Positions 24,220 to 33,159 of a stretch of DNA of 62,471 bases are shown here, piece by piece (positions within the stretch are counted from its first letter, which is position 1; each line of letters starts with the position of its first letter). The translations under genes and the position numbers were made by a program. The notes under the pieces were generated by a model that was given only the letters and a program-made list of their open reading frames with translations, was not told the origin of the DNA and searched no databases. Origin of the DNA: Deltaproteobacteria bacterium. Lineage in GTDB: Bacteria; Myxococcota_A; UBA9160; JAJDAL01. The DNA lies in NCBI GenBank assembly GCA_029261875.1, contig JAJDAL010000019.1, positions 1-62,471 on the forward strand. Direction: 5' to 3'.

Positions 24220-25107
24220 ATGGCTTATCGCAGAAGTCACGCGGCGCGTCTGCTGCGTGTTTCGGCAGATCGCTTGCGATACTGGGAGCGCACGGACCTG
24301 ATCGAGCCGAGCGCGCGCGTCGACCAGCGCCCGGCCTTCGGTTTTGGCGATCTCGCGACAGCGAAGCGTCTGGTCGCTCTGTTGCGCGAAGGTGTGTCGC
24401 TGGGTCGCATTCGGCGCAGTACGCGTGCGGTCAAGCGTCTGGTTCCCGAGGTCGAACAGCCGCTCGACGTCTTGCGCACCTGGGTCCCGGGTTCGCAACG
24501 GGTCGTGCTTCGGGTCGAGAACGCCTTGATGGAGCCCAACGGCCAAACGGTGATTGATTTTTCTGGGTCCGGCGCGGCGTCCGTCCCGAGTGCCGTCACG
24601 CAGCTGCACGGTCCGGCCATGGGCGCGCCCCTGACCGACCCCAACGAAGCCCTCGAATGGTTCGAACGGGGCTGCGCGCTGGATTCGAACCCCAAGACCC
24701 ACGCCGAGGCGATCGAGGCCTACCGGAAATCGCTGGCGGCGGATCCGCAATTTGCCGACGCCTACTGCAACCTCGGCGCGATCTATTACAACCAGCGACG
24801 TCGCGATGCCGCCACGGACGCCTTCGAGCGGGCCCTGGCGATCGACCCGGACCACCTGGAAGCCAATCTCAACCTCGCGAACCTACTCGAGGACGCCAAT
24901 CGCAACGCGGCGGCGCTGCGGCATTACAAAATCGCCATGCGGAACGATCCCCTGCACCCGGACGTTCAGCTCAACCTGGCTCTGCTGTACGAGAAACTGG
25001 GCCTGGGGGGCAAGGCGCGCGGCCATTGGCGCCGCTATCTGCAAGTGGATCCGTCGGGCACGTGGGCGGAGATCGCGCGCAATCGCCTCGAGCCGGGTTC
25101 GCCCTAG
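24220..25107 (+). CDS. MerR-type DNA-binding protein with TPR repeats
   Basis: 295 residues from ATG 24220. Residues 1-75 form a MerR winged helix (HAARLLRVSADRLRYWERTDLI), residues ~76-150 a linker region, and ~150-290 four or more TPRs (ADAYCNLGAIYYNQRRRDAA, EANLNLANLLEDANRNAAAL). This MerR-TPR arrangement is known from deltaproteobacteria but its ligand and targets are not. The Trp-Glu (YWE) helix 2 motif argues for real DNA binding. It is divergent from selC with 137 bp between, so selC may be one of its targets (inference). Its stop overlaps the converging M48 gene within CTAG. Confidence 0.8.
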   Translation: MAYRRSHAARLLRVSADRLRYWERTDLIEPSARVDQRPAFGFGDLATAKRLVALLREGVSLGRIRRSTRAVKRLVPEVEQPLDVLRTWVPGSQRVVLRVENALMEPNGQTVIDFSGSGAASVPSAVTQLHGPAMGAPLTDPNEALEWFERGCALDSNPKTHAEAIEAYRKSLAADPQFADAYCNLGAIYYNQRRRDAATDAFERALAIDPDHLEANLNLANLLEDANRNAAALRHYKIAMRNDPLHPDVQLNLALLYEKLGLGGKARGHWRRYLQVDPSGTWAEIARNRLEPGSP

Positions 25108-26705
25108 CGGGCGAGGGTGACTTCGCTCTGCTCCACCACGTCTCCCTCGAGCAGTAGCGCGATTTCCCAGACGCCCGCTTCCCCGACTTCCGGGGACAAT
25201 TCGAGGGCCGACGCGACGAAAACCCGACCGCGTCGATCGACGCGTTCTTCTTGCACGACGTTTCCCGCCGGGTCGGTCCAGCGCACGGACATGCGTTTGC
25301 GGTGGGGTACGAAGTGACTCCCGATCTGGGCCCACCAGGCCATCGTCTCGTCTGCGGGTTCGAAGCGCTCGCGCGCCCAGCCCGCGACCGTGTTGCTGTC
25401 ATCCGGGTCCGTGCCGTCTGCGAAGCCCGAGTTGGCCACTACCGGGAAAACCAGCTTCTCGATCTCGAACCCCGCGCGTTTGCGATTGGAACTCCGGCCC
25501 TGAAAGCGCCGCATCGCCTGGTCGTAGTAGAAGAACGCGTGGACCCGGTCGCCGCTGGCCTTGTAGGCATCCGCCAGTCGAAGGTGCGTGAGCGCGGTAC
25601 CGGGTTGTAGATGCAGAGCGCGAAGGTAGGCGCTCGTCGCTTCGCGATGCCGGCCGGCGGAAACCAGCGCTTCCCCGCGCCGAAACGGAACCCGGGGGTC
25701 GTGGGGTTCTGCGGCTTCGCCTTCTTCGAACAGCGTCAGGGCCGGTCCCAAACGACCTTGCTCGAGCAATTTCTCGGCCTGGTCGAGGTAGGGCTGAGTG
25801 AGGTGGCGCTTGGGGGACGGGTACTTGGACGGCAGCGTCGTGCGATCGGATTCGATCAAGAACGACAGGCGCGTCTGGATGGCATGGAATTCCGCGTCGT
25901 TGACGCGACGCCGCCCGCTGTTGCGCAGAAAACCATCGGTCTGGTTCTCCATGTAGGCCTTGCGGTCTTCGACGTCCGGGTGGCTGTACAGGTAGGGCGG
26001 GATCTCGATGGGGTTCTGGCGCTCCGCCTGCAAGATGCGATCGAAGAAGCGCGAGACGTGTTGCGGATCGTAACCCGCCCGGGTCATGAAGATGACGCCG
26101 CTTTCGTCCGCTTCGGATTCGAAGGCGCGTTGGAAATGAAGGCGCAGGGCGACGTTGGCGGCAGGGGCCACAACCGCCGCCGTGGGGTCGCGGGTCGCGA
26201 CGCTGACCGCAGCGCCGCCCAGGCTGCTGATCAGGTTGGGGATGGCCATTTTCTCCTCGGCGCGCGCGTGGTGGCGGCGTTTGACGTGAGCGACCTCGTG
26301 GGCGATCACGCCCACCAGCTCGTCGATGCTGCCGGCGGAAAGAATGGTTTCACTGTGGAGGTAGATGAAGCCGGCGGGCAGCGCGAAGGCGTTGAGGCGC
26401 GGGTCTTCGATCACGCGAAAGTTGTACAAGAAAGGCTGCGGCTCGATTTCGTGCACCACGTCCTGACCGAGATCGTTGATGAAGCCCGCGACGAGCGGGT
26501 CGTCGATCAAGCGCACGTGTTGCGAGATCGCGACATCGGCCTGGAAGCCCGCTTCGCGTTCCTCGCTCTGGTTGACGGTGACGAAATCCGTGAACGGATT
26601 CATGCGCGTGCCGTCGTCTTGAATACAGCCGAGGCCGAGCGCGATGGCGATGAGGGCAGGACTTCGAAGCCTGCCGAAGCCCGTTAGTCGCTCGGGGCTT
26701 GCCAT
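25104..26705 (-). CDS. M48 family metalloprotease lipoprotein with TPRs (BepA-like)
   Basis: 533 residues. ATG 26705 gives a lipoprotein signal (SPALIAIALGLGC, Cys27) and overlaps the end of gcvPB by 22 bp. The zinc motif is HEVAH (His136, Glu137, His140) within VIAHEVAHVKRRHH; the third ligand lies in ESEADESG (~190). Residues ~340-430 are TPR repeats (LEQGRLGPALTLFEEGEAAE, written in part), followed by a C-terminal beta-rich domain of ~100 residues. BepA/YfgC-type proteases act in the periplasm on misfolded outer-membrane proteins. The extra C-terminal domain is not part of E. coli BepA. Coupling to gcvPB is probably incidental. Confidence 0.87.
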   Translation of the reverse strand: MASPERLTGFGRLRSPALIAIALGLGCIQDDGTRMNPFTDFVTVNQSEEREAGFQADVAISQHVRLIDDPLVAGFINDLGQDVVHEIEPQPFLYNFRVIEDPRLNAFALPAGFIYLHSETILSAGSIDELVGVIAHEVAHVKRRHHARAEEKMAIPNLISSLGGAAVSVATRDPTAAVVAPAANVALRLHFQRAFESEADESGVIFMTRAGYDPQHVSRFFDRILQAERQNPIEIPPYLYSHPDVEDRKAYMENQTDGFLRNSGRRRVNDAEFHAIQTRLSFLIESDRTTLPSKYPSPKRHLTQPYLDQAEKLLEQGRLGPALTLFEEGEAAEPHDPRVPFRRGEALVSAGRHREATSAYLRALHLQPGTALTHLRLADAYKASGDRVHAFFYYDQAMRRFQGRSSNRKRAGFEIEKLVFPVVANSGFADGTDPDDSNTVAGWARERFEPADETMAWWAQIGSHFVPHRKRMSVRWTDPAGNVVQEERVDRRGRVFVASALELSPEVGEAGVWEIALLLEGDVVEQSEVTLAR

Positions 26706-28195
26706 CGAAGAATCGGACGGCGAGCCGCTTGGGTCTCGTCGAGGCGCCGCAGGCGCGTGTTGTGGGGAGCGCCGCGCAGCAATTCCGGGTCTTCCTGGGC
26801 TTCGCGTGAAATGGTGAGCAGGGTTTCGACGAAGCGGTCGAGCCCCTCGAGGCTTTCGCTCTCGGTCGGCTCGATCATCAGCGCGCCGTGGACGATCAGG
26901 GGGAAATAGATCGTGGGCGGGTGGTAGCCGTAATCGATCAGGCGCTTGGCGACGTCCAGGGTGGTGACGCCGGTGGCCTCGAGGGACTTGTCGGAAAACA
27001 CGCATTCGTGCATGACCGCGCCCTCGTAGGGGACACTGAAGATGTCGCGCAGCCGCGCTTGGAGGTAGTTGGCGTTCAACACCGCCATCTCGGCACAACG
27101 CCGCAATCCGTCGGGCCCCAGACTGCGAATGTACGCGAAGGCGCGCACCATCATGCCGACGTTGCCGAAGTTGGCGTGCAGTCGACCGATGCTGTGCGGA
27201 AATTCGTAATCGAGAGCGAAGCGCTCGCCCTCGGGCCCCGCGACCTTGGCGACCACGGGAACCGGGAGGTATGGGGCCAATTGGTTGACCACGCCCACCG
27301 GGCCGGCACCGGGCCCGCCGCCGCCGTGGGGCGTCGAAAACGTCTTGTGAAGGTTGAAGTGCATCACATCGATGCCGAGGTCGCCCGGACGCGCGACGCC
27401 CAAGATGGCGTTCAGGTTGGCGCCATCGCCATACACGAGCCCGCCCTTGGAATGCACGATTTCCGCGATGCGGACCATATGGCTTTCGAAGAAGCCCAGG
27501 GTGTTGGGGTTCGTGAGCATCAGCGCCGCCACGTCATCCGCCATGGCGGCTTCGACGGCTTCCGGGTGCAAGATCCCGTCGTCTCCGGACGGAATCGGCA
27601 CGACGCTGTAGCCGTTCAAGGCCGCGCTGGCGGGGTTGGTGCCGTGGGCGGAATCGGGAATCAAGACCTTCGTGCGGCCTTCGCCGCGCTGTTCGTGATA
27701 GGCGCGGATCATCATGATTCCCGCCAACTCGCCCTGGGCGCCGGCGGCGGGTTGCAGAGTGACGCGGTCCATGCCGGAGATTTCCGCCAGTTGGCGTTCG
27801 AGCATGTAACACAGTCGCAGCAGCCCCTGGGCGAGTCCCGCGGGTTGCATGGGGTGTGCGGCGGCGAAGCCCGGCAGGCGGGCCACGACTTCGTTGATCT
27901 TCGGGTTGTACTTCATGGTGCACGACCCCAGCGGGTAGAGGCCGTGATCCACGGAGGTGTTCCAGGTGGACAGGCGCGTGAAGTGGCGGATCACGTCGAC
28001 TTCCGACAGCTCGGGCAGGTCCGCGAGTTCTTCGCGCAAGAGATCTGACGGGATGGCGGCCAGGGCCGCGCGTTCCTCGGCGTTCAATTCCGGGAGCGAA
28101 TAGCCCACGCGACCGGGCCGGCTGCGTTCGAACGACAGCGGTTCTTCATAGGAGATGCCGCGGGTCGCATTGGCGTTGTCGTTGGGGGCGGTCAC
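26684..28195 (-). CDS. gcvPB: Glycine dehydrogenase (decarboxylating) subunit 2
   Basis: 503 residues. GTG 28195 overlaps the gcvPA stop (GTGA). This is the pyridoxal-phosphate-binding half of the P protein: the lysine is in HFNLHKTFSTPHGGGG, and upstream motifs YPLGSCTMKYNPK and DSAHGTNPA are canonical. With GcvPA it decarboxylates glycine and passes the aminomethyl group to lipoyl-GcvH. The split P protein is usual in Firmicutes, Myxococcota and many others, whereas E. coli has one chain. Confidence 0.96.
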   Translation of the reverse strand: MTAPNDNANATRGISYEEPLSFERSRPGRVGYSLPELNAEERAALAAIPSDLLREELADLPELSEVDVIRHFTRLSTWNTSVDHGLYPLGSCTMKYNPKINEVVARLPGFAAAHPMQPAGLAQGLLRLCYMLERQLAEISGMDRVTLQPAAGAQGELAGIMMIRAYHEQRGEGRTKVLIPDSAHGTNPASAALNGYSVVPIPSGDDGILHPEAVEAAMADDVAALMLTNPNTLGFFESHMVRIAEIVHSKGGLVYGDGANLNAILGVARPGDLGIDVMHFNLHKTFSTPHGGGGPGAGPVGVVNQLAPYLPVPVVAKVAGPEGERFALDYEFPHSIGRLHANFGNVGMMVRAFAYIRSLGPDGLRRCAEMAVLNANYLQARLRDIFSVPYEGAVMHECVFSDKSLEATGVTTLDVAKRLIDYGYHPPTIYFPLIVHGALMIEPTESESLEGLDRFVETLLTISREAQEDPELLRGAPHNTRLRRLDETQAARRPILRWQAPSD

Positions 28196-29532
28196 GCTGC
28201 GCCTCCCGCCAGGCAAGTGGCCAAGGTTTCGAACCGATCCGTGGGGCTTTGCTCCGTGGCGCACACCAGCACGGCGGGGCCCAGCTCCGCGTCGAAGGGC
28301 CGCAAATCGAGTCCGCCCACCATCCCGGCGCCGAGGGCGCGCTCGAGGGCCGCTTCCCCGGAATCCGGAACCCGAACCGTGAACTCGTTGAAGGTGGGGG
28401 CCGAGAAGGGAAGGGCGAGCCCCTGGGCGCGAAGGGCCGACTTCAGGGTTTCGGCGCGGGCCAGGTTGAGCTCTGCGAGGCGGCGCAATCCGACGCGCCC
28501 GAGAAGCGAGAGATAGACCGTGGCCATCAGCAGGCAGAGTCCCTGATTGGTGCAGATGTTCGACGTCGCGCGCTCGCGGCGGATGTGCTGTTCGCGGGTC
28601 GAGAGCGTCAACACGAAGCCGCGTCTCCCCGCGGAATCGACGGTTTGTCCCGCAATGCGACCGGGGATCTGACGCACGTGCTTGTCGCGGGCGGCGAGGA
28701 ACCCCAAATGGGGTCCGCCAAAACCGAGCGGGACGCCGAAGCTTTGGGCTTCTCCGCATACGATGTCCGCGCCGGCCTCACCCGGGGATCGCAATAGGGC
28801 GAGGCTCAGCGCCTCGGTGACCACGACGATCAACAGAGCGCCGCGCGCGTGGGCGGCGGCCGCCGCCGATTCCAGGTCTTCGATGCAGCCAAAGAAGTTC
28901 GGCTGCTGGACGACCACGCAGGCCGTGGTGTCGTCGACGGCCTCCGCCAGGACTTCGGTCTGGCCGCTTGCGCTCCGCGGCAGGGTTGCGATTTCCGTGT
29001 CGAGGCCGTCCAGGTAGGTGCGCACGACTTCGCGGTAGTGGGGGTGGAGCGTTTCGGCGACCACGACACGTTTGCGCCGTGTGACCCGCAGGGCCATCAA
29101 CACCGCTTCCGCGGCGGCCGAGGCGCCGTCGTAGAGCGAGGCGTTGGATACGTCGAGTCCCGTCAGGGACGAGATCATCGTCTGCCATTCGAAGATGGTC
29201 TGCAGCGTTCCCTGGCTGATTTCCGGTTGGTAGGGCGTGTAGGAAGTGTAGAACTCCGAGCGGGAAACGATGGCGTCGACGGCGCTGGGCGCAAAGTGCG
29301 CGTAGGCGCCGCCACCCAGAAACCAACCGTGGGTGTGACTGCTCGCGTTTTCTTCCGCCAGCGCGCGCAGCTCCGCGAGAACTTCTTGTTCCGTCGCCGC
29401 GGCGGTGATGTCGAGCGGGCGACGCAACTGGAGCTTTTCGGGGATGGACTGAAACAGGTCCTCGACTGAATCTGCGCCGATGCGGTCCAACATGGTGCGG
29501 ACGTCGGCTTCCGTGTGGGGGATGTAGCGCAT
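28192..29532 (-). CDS. gcvPA: Glycine dehydrogenase (decarboxylating) subunit 1
   Basis: 446 residues. ATG 29532 is chosen at the conserved opening MRYIPHTEADVRTML. Further motifs: FLGGGAYAHFAPSAVDAI, SEFYTSYTPYQPEISQGTLQ (in part), and SNICTNQGLC near the C-terminus. It is the partner of GcvPB in the P protein heterotetramer. It lies 5 bp downstream of gcvH and is clearly part of the gcvT-H-PA-PB operon. Confidence 0.96.
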   Translation of the reverse strand: MRYIPHTEADVRTMLDRIGADSVEDLFQSIPEKLQLRRPLDITAAATEQEVLAELRALAEENASSHTHGWFLGGGAYAHFAPSAVDAIVSRSEFYTSYTPYQPEISQGTLQTIFEWQTMISSLTGLDVSNASLYDGASAAAEAVLMALRVTRRKRVVVAETLHPHYREVVRTYLDGLDTEIATLPRSASGQTEVLAEAVDDTTACVVVQQPNFFGCIEDLESAAAAAHARGALLIVVVTEALSLALLRSPGEAGADIVCGEAQSFGVPLGFGGPHLGFLAARDKHVRQIPGRIAGQTVDSAGRRGFVLTLSTREQHIRRERATSNICTNQGLCLLMATVYLSLLGRVGLRRLAELNLARAETLKSALRAQGLALPFSAPTFNEFTVRVPDSGEAALERALGAGMVGGLDLRPFDAELGPAVLVCATEQSPTDRFETLATCLAGGAA

Positions 29533-29537
29533 GCGTC

Positions 29538-29936
29538 CTAGGTCTGACGCTCGGCCACGTGCTTCTGGTAGGCCTGCGCGTCCAATAGGCTCACCTGCTC
29601 CGCCGCGTCCACGCTCTCGATGGCGATCATCCAGCCGTCGCCGTAGCAATCTTCGTTGACGGCTTCCGGGCGCTCGGTGAGTTCCCCGTTGATCTCGGAA
29701 ATCGTGCCGGAAACCGGGGCGTAGAGATCGGATACCGCTTTGACGGACTCGATCACGCCGAAGGGGTCACCGCGTTCCACGCGCGTACCCACTTCGGGAA
29801 GTTCCACGAACACGATGTCGCCGAGCTGTTGCTGGGCAAAATCCGTCACGCCGATCACCGCGCGACCCTCTTCCAGCCGCACCCATTCGTCTTCGTTCGT
29901 GTAACGAAGGCCTTCCGGAATATCGATCTCGTCCAC
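29538..29936 (-). CDS. gcvH: Glycine cleavage system H protein
   Basis: 132 residues. GTG 29936 has GGAGGAGG just upstream and sits at the right place for the family opening IPEGLRYTNEDEWVR. The lipoylated lysine is in IESVKAVSDLYAP. The protein shuttles the methylamine group between P, T and L proteins. No lpd or lipoate ligase gene is present here. Confidence 0.95.
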   Translation of the reverse strand: MDEIDIPEGLRYTNEDEWVRLEEGRAVIGVTDFAQQQLGDIVFVELPEVGTRVERGDPFGVIESVKAVSDLYAPVSGTISEINGELTERPEAVNEDCYGDGWMIAIESVDAAEQVSLLDAQAYQKHVAERQT

Positions 29937-29959
29937 CGCGCCCTCCTCCAGTGCGCAGG

Positions 29960-31033
29960 CTAGAGAAACGGAGTCTCCACCACCTGGGCTTTCACGGGCC
30001 GCCCGCGAATCGAGATGTCGAGCGCGGTCCCCAACTCGGCCAGTGCGGTCGGAACGTAGCCGAGCCCAATCGACTTGCCGAGCGTGGGCGAGTGCGCGCC
30101 GGAAGTGACTCGACCCACGTCCGCACCCGCGTGTTGAATCGGGTATTCCGCGCGGGCGATTCCGCGCTCCACCATGTGGAAGCCCACCAATTTTCGCGTG
30201 TGGCCCGCGCGGGCCCGCCGCGCGATGGCCTCGGCGCCGATAAAGCCGCCGGTATTCAGTTTTACGAAGCGATCGAGGCCGGCTTCGAGGGGCGAGGTCG
30301 TATCGTCGAGCTCGTGGCCGTAAAGGGGAAGGGCGGCTTCCAGGCGCAGGGTATCGCGGGCGCCGAGGCCCGCGGGCGAACAATGTTCCGATTCCAGCAG
30401 GGCTTCGAAGGTTGCGCTGGCCGCTTCCGCGGGGAGGTAGATCTCGAAACCGTCGGATCCCGTGTAGCCGGTTCGGGAGATCCAGGCCGACACGTCCCCC
30501 ACGCGGCCCGGTGCGAAGCGGAAGCGCTTGAGCTGGCCGAGGTCGAATTCCGTGATGCGGGCCAGCACCGCGGCACTGCGGGGCCCCTGGAGTGCGAGCA
30601 GCCCCGTGTCGTTGCTGCGATCCGTGAGTTCGACATCGCCGCTGATCTGCTTTTCGCACCAGGTGCGATCCTTGTCGATGTTCGAAGCGTTGACGCACAG
30701 GAAGATTTCCTCGGGACCGACCCGGTAAACCGTGACGTCGTCCACCACACCGCCTTCTTCGTTGCACAGGACGCCATAGCGGATGCGTCCTTCGCCCAGG
30801 CTGGCGACGGGGCAACTGACGAGCCGCTCTACCGCGGAGACCGCGTCGCCGCCGCGGAACCAGAGCTGGCCCATGTGGGAAACGTCGAACAGGCCGGCGC
30901 TTTCGCGCACGGCTTTGTGTTCCGCCAGGATCGAGGTGTATTGAACCGGCATCTCGAAGCCCGCGAATTCCACCATGCGGCCGCCGAGCTTGCGGTGTAG
31001 ATCGACCAGGGGGGTGTGTTTGAGTGCGGACAT
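29960..31033 (-). CDS. gcvT: Aminomethyltransferase (glycine cleavage T protein)
   Basis: 357 residues, family-typical length. Motifs: HTPLVDLHRKLGGRMVEFAGFEMP (in part), SHMGQLWFRG, the folate-binding RTGYTGSDGFEIY, and GLGARDTLRLEAALPLYGHEL (in part). It releases ammonia and forms 5,10-methylene-THF. It lies 6 bp downstream of folD, leaving no room for a glycine riboswitch directly ahead of it. Confidence 0.96.
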   Translation of the reverse strand: MSALKHTPLVDLHRKLGGRMVEFAGFEMPVQYTSILAEHKAVRESAGLFDVSHMGQLWFRGGDAVSAVERLVSCPVASLGEGRIRYGVLCNEEGGVVDDVTVYRVGPEEIFLCVNASNIDKDRTWCEKQISGDVELTDRSNDTGLLALQGPRSAAVLARITEFDLGQLKRFRFAPGRVGDVSAWISRTGYTGSDGFEIYLPAEAASATFEALLESEHCSPAGLGARDTLRLEAALPLYGHELDDTTSPLEAGLDRFVKLNTGGFIGAEAIARRARAGHTRKLVGFHMVERGIARAEYPIQHAGADVGRVTSGAHSPTLGKSIGLGYVPTALAELGTALDISIRGRPVKAQVVETPFL

Positions 31034-31039
31034 GCGGTC

Positions 31040-31906
31040 CTAGCTTGAGTTGGTGCGCGACTCGTAGGCGCGCAGGGTGTTGCACAACAACATGGTGATC
31101 GTCATGGGGCCGACACCGCCCCGCGGCGGCGTGATGAGGCCCGCAACGTCTTTGGCTGCGTCGAAGTCCACGTCGCCCACCAGCACGCCGTCGATGGGGT
31201 TCACGCCCACGTCGATCACCGCGGCACCGGGCTTGATCCAATCGCCCTTCACCATGCGGGCGCTGCCCGCCGCAGCCACCAGGATGTCGGCTTCGCGCGT
31301 TACGGCGGCCAAATCGCGCGTGCGCGAATGGCAGAACGTGACCGTGGCGTGTTGTTGCAACAGGAGAATGCCGACGGGTTTGCCCACGATGGCGCTGCGT
31401 CCGATCACGACGGCGCGCGCACCCTGCATGTCGATTTCGTGGCGCTTCAGGATTTCGATGATTCCCAGGGGCGTGCAGGGCACCAGGCCGGGTTGACCCG
31501 ACAGCAGGCGTCCCGCATTGATGGGATGCAGACCGTCGACATCCTTCGCGGGGTCCGTGGCTTCGGCGATCGCTTCGGCGCGAATCCCCGCCGGCAGGGG
31601 CAATTGGACCAGGATGCCGTCGACCTCCGGATCGCGATTGAGGCCTTCGATCAGGGCGAGCACATCGCGTTCGCGCACGTTGGCGGGAAGCCGGTGTTCG
31701 ACGGATTCGAAGCCGATGCGCGTACAGGCCCGTTGTTTTCCCTTGATGTAGGACGCGCTGGCGGGGTCATCGCCGACCAGGACGACGCACAGGCACGGCG
31801 GTCGTTGTCCCGCGCGGCCCAGTTCCGTTACGCGGTTCGCCAATTCCGAACGGATGTCGTTCGCGAGCGCCTTCCCGTCGACGACGATGGCCTGCTGCCG
31901 CTCCAC
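31040..31906 (-). CDS. folD: Methylenetetrahydrofolate dehydrogenase/cyclohydrolase
   Basis: 288 residues. Signature regions: the catalytic Lys motif ASASYIKGKQRA, PLPAGIRAEAI, DPAKDVDGLHPINAG, and the nucleotide-binding GRSAIVGKPVGILLL. It converts the 5,10-methylene-THF made by the Gcv enzymes to methenyl- and 10-formyl-THF, which explains its place at the head of the gcv genes. A 96-bp gap to the fmdB-like gene upstream could hold a promoter. Confidence 0.96.
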   Translation of the reverse strand: MERQQAIVVDGKALANDIRSELANRVTELGRAGQRPPCLCVVLVGDDPASASYIKGKQRACTRIGFESVEHRLPANVRERDVLALIEGLNRDPEVDGILVQLPLPAGIRAEAIAEATDPAKDVDGLHPINAGRLLSGQPGLVPCTPLGIIEILKRHEIDMQGARAVVIGRSAIVGKPVGILLLQQHATVTFCHSRTRDLAAVTREADILVAAAGSARMVKGDWIKPGAAVIDVGVNPIDGVLVGDVDFDAAKDVAGLITPPRGGVGPMTITMLLCNTLRAYESRTNSS

Positions 31907-32002
31907 TGCCTTGCCCCCCGGTTCCAGTGGGCCGCAGTATACACGCGGATCGATCGCGAGGTGGCTGGGTAGGGCTTCGGGGACCCGCGCGGGGCCGCCT
32001 GC

Positions 32003-32371
32003 CTAGGCCGCGGATTTCTTGGATTCGCTTTTGCTTTTTTTGGTTCCGTCTTTGGACGCGCCGCCGCTGTCCTTGGAACTGCTCTTCGAACTCGAATCGC
32101 TGCTGCTCGCGCTTTCACCGTCGCCACTCGCGCTGCTGCTGCTGCCGCCGCTATCGGTGCTGCTCGAGGAACTGCTGGAGCCGGCGCCGGAGGAGGAGTA
32201 GAGGTCCTTGTACCAGCCGCCGCCCTTCAGGACGAACGAGGTATTCGAAATCAGGCGCTTGACCTTCTGGGCCTTGCACTCCGGGCATTTCTTGATCGGG
32301 TCTTCGATGATGCGCTGCTCGCGCTCGAACTCGTGCCCGCACTTCTGACACGCGTATTCGTAGATCGGCAT
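32003..32371 (-). CDS. FmdB-type zinc ribbon protein with serine-rich tail
   Basis: 122 residues. Residues 1-45 are the FmdB/CxxC_CxxC_SSSS zinc ribbon: [16 protein letters not shown], then [15 protein letters not shown], followed by the family's [14 protein letters not shown]. The last ~65 residues are low complexity, mostly Ser with Gly, Asp and Lys, ending in lysines. The ribbon probably binds zinc; the family role is unsettled (regulatory or chaperone-like). The Ser tail is longer than usual. Confidence 0.85.
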   Translation of the reverse strand: MPIYEYACQKCGHEFEREQRIIEDPIKKCPECKAQKVKRLISNTSFVLKGGGWYKDLYSSSGAGSSSSSSSTDSGGSSSSASGDGESASSSDSSSKSSSKDSGGASKDGTKKSKSESKKSAA

Positions 32372-32437
32372 TCTTCCTCGTCCCCGCTGCTGGTCCCGTG
32401 GGGGAGCGCCGGAAATTTGGCTTCGCGGAGCTGGAAG

Positions 32438-33061
32438 TCAAGCGTCGGGCTGGGTTTCCGTCAACTCGGCCGAATTTCCCTCCCCGAGCAGGGCGGTACA
32501 AGTCTCCGGGCCCGGATCCTCCCCGGGGGTCTCCACCTCCGAGGGGTCGCGCTCGATTTCGGCCTGGGGCGGTAGGTAGGTGACCGGGGCGCCCACCGGG
32601 CGATCGTCGAGACCGTCCTCGGAGAGGCTCTCCAGCAGCTGGAGGTGGGTTTCGCAGGATCCGCGAATCGCGCCTTCGAGGCGGGTTCGCATGACCCGCA
32701 TCTCGCGAATCTCGGAGGCCAGTCCCGCCGCGCGCCGCTGGGCGGTCTCCAGGATCGTTTCAGCCCGGAGTTCGGCTGCTCCGAGGGTCAGTTCCGCTTC
32801 CTTCTTCGCCCGTTCCTTGAGCTCTTCGCACAAGCCTTGGGTCGTGACGAGGGTCTCGCGCAGGGCGCGCTCGTTGGCGCTCTGTTCCTCCACCCGTTCC
32901 TCGAGACTTCGCACCTGGTCGCGCAGGGAATGGGTTTCGCGCACGAGGGCTTCGTAATCCTCGGCGACCAGCTCCATGAAGCTGTTGACCTCGGAGCGGT
33001 CGAAACCCGACAACCGCTTGGTGAATTGGTGGCCCCGGATGTCGAGCGCGGTGATGCGCAT
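32438..33061 (-). CDS. DivIVA-like coiled-coil protein
   Basis: 207 residues. The N-terminal motif (ITALDIRGHQFTKRLSGFDRSEV, in part) is the DivIVA membrane-targeting segment with the F-x-x-x-(L)-x-G-(Y/F)-x-x-x-(E)V pattern. Residues ~30-140 form a long coiled coil (ALVRETHSLRDQVRSLEERV in part). The C-terminal ~60 residues are acidic, Pro-rich and probably disordered. DivIVA homologues mark poles or septa by sensing membrane curvature; outside Gram-positives they occur in deltaproteobacteria. It lies downstream of proC, yggS and maf, an order seen around divIVA/ylm clusters, which supports a cell-division context. Confidence 0.8.
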   Translation of the reverse strand: MRITALDIRGHQFTKRLSGFDRSEVNSFMELVAEDYEALVRETHSLRDQVRSLEERVEEQSANERALRETLVTTQGLCEELKERAKKEAELTLGAAELRAETILETAQRRAAGLASEIREMRVMRTRLEGAIRGSCETHLQLLESLSEDGLDDRPVGAPVTYLPPQAEIERDPSEVETPGEDPGPETCTALLGEGNSAELTETQPDA

Positions 33062-33159
33062 CGCTGCCTCCTTCGCTTGCGCGTTCGTTATGCGGCAAGG
33101 GATCGGTGGAACCCGCCGAATTCTTTAGGCCGGGGCCACAGGGGGGCTGGGCCGGGAAA

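Noticed and set aside
31034..31039. Glycine riboswitch ahead of gcvT
   Set aside because: Only 6 bp separate folD and gcvT, and no tandem aptamer-like structure is seen ahead of folD.
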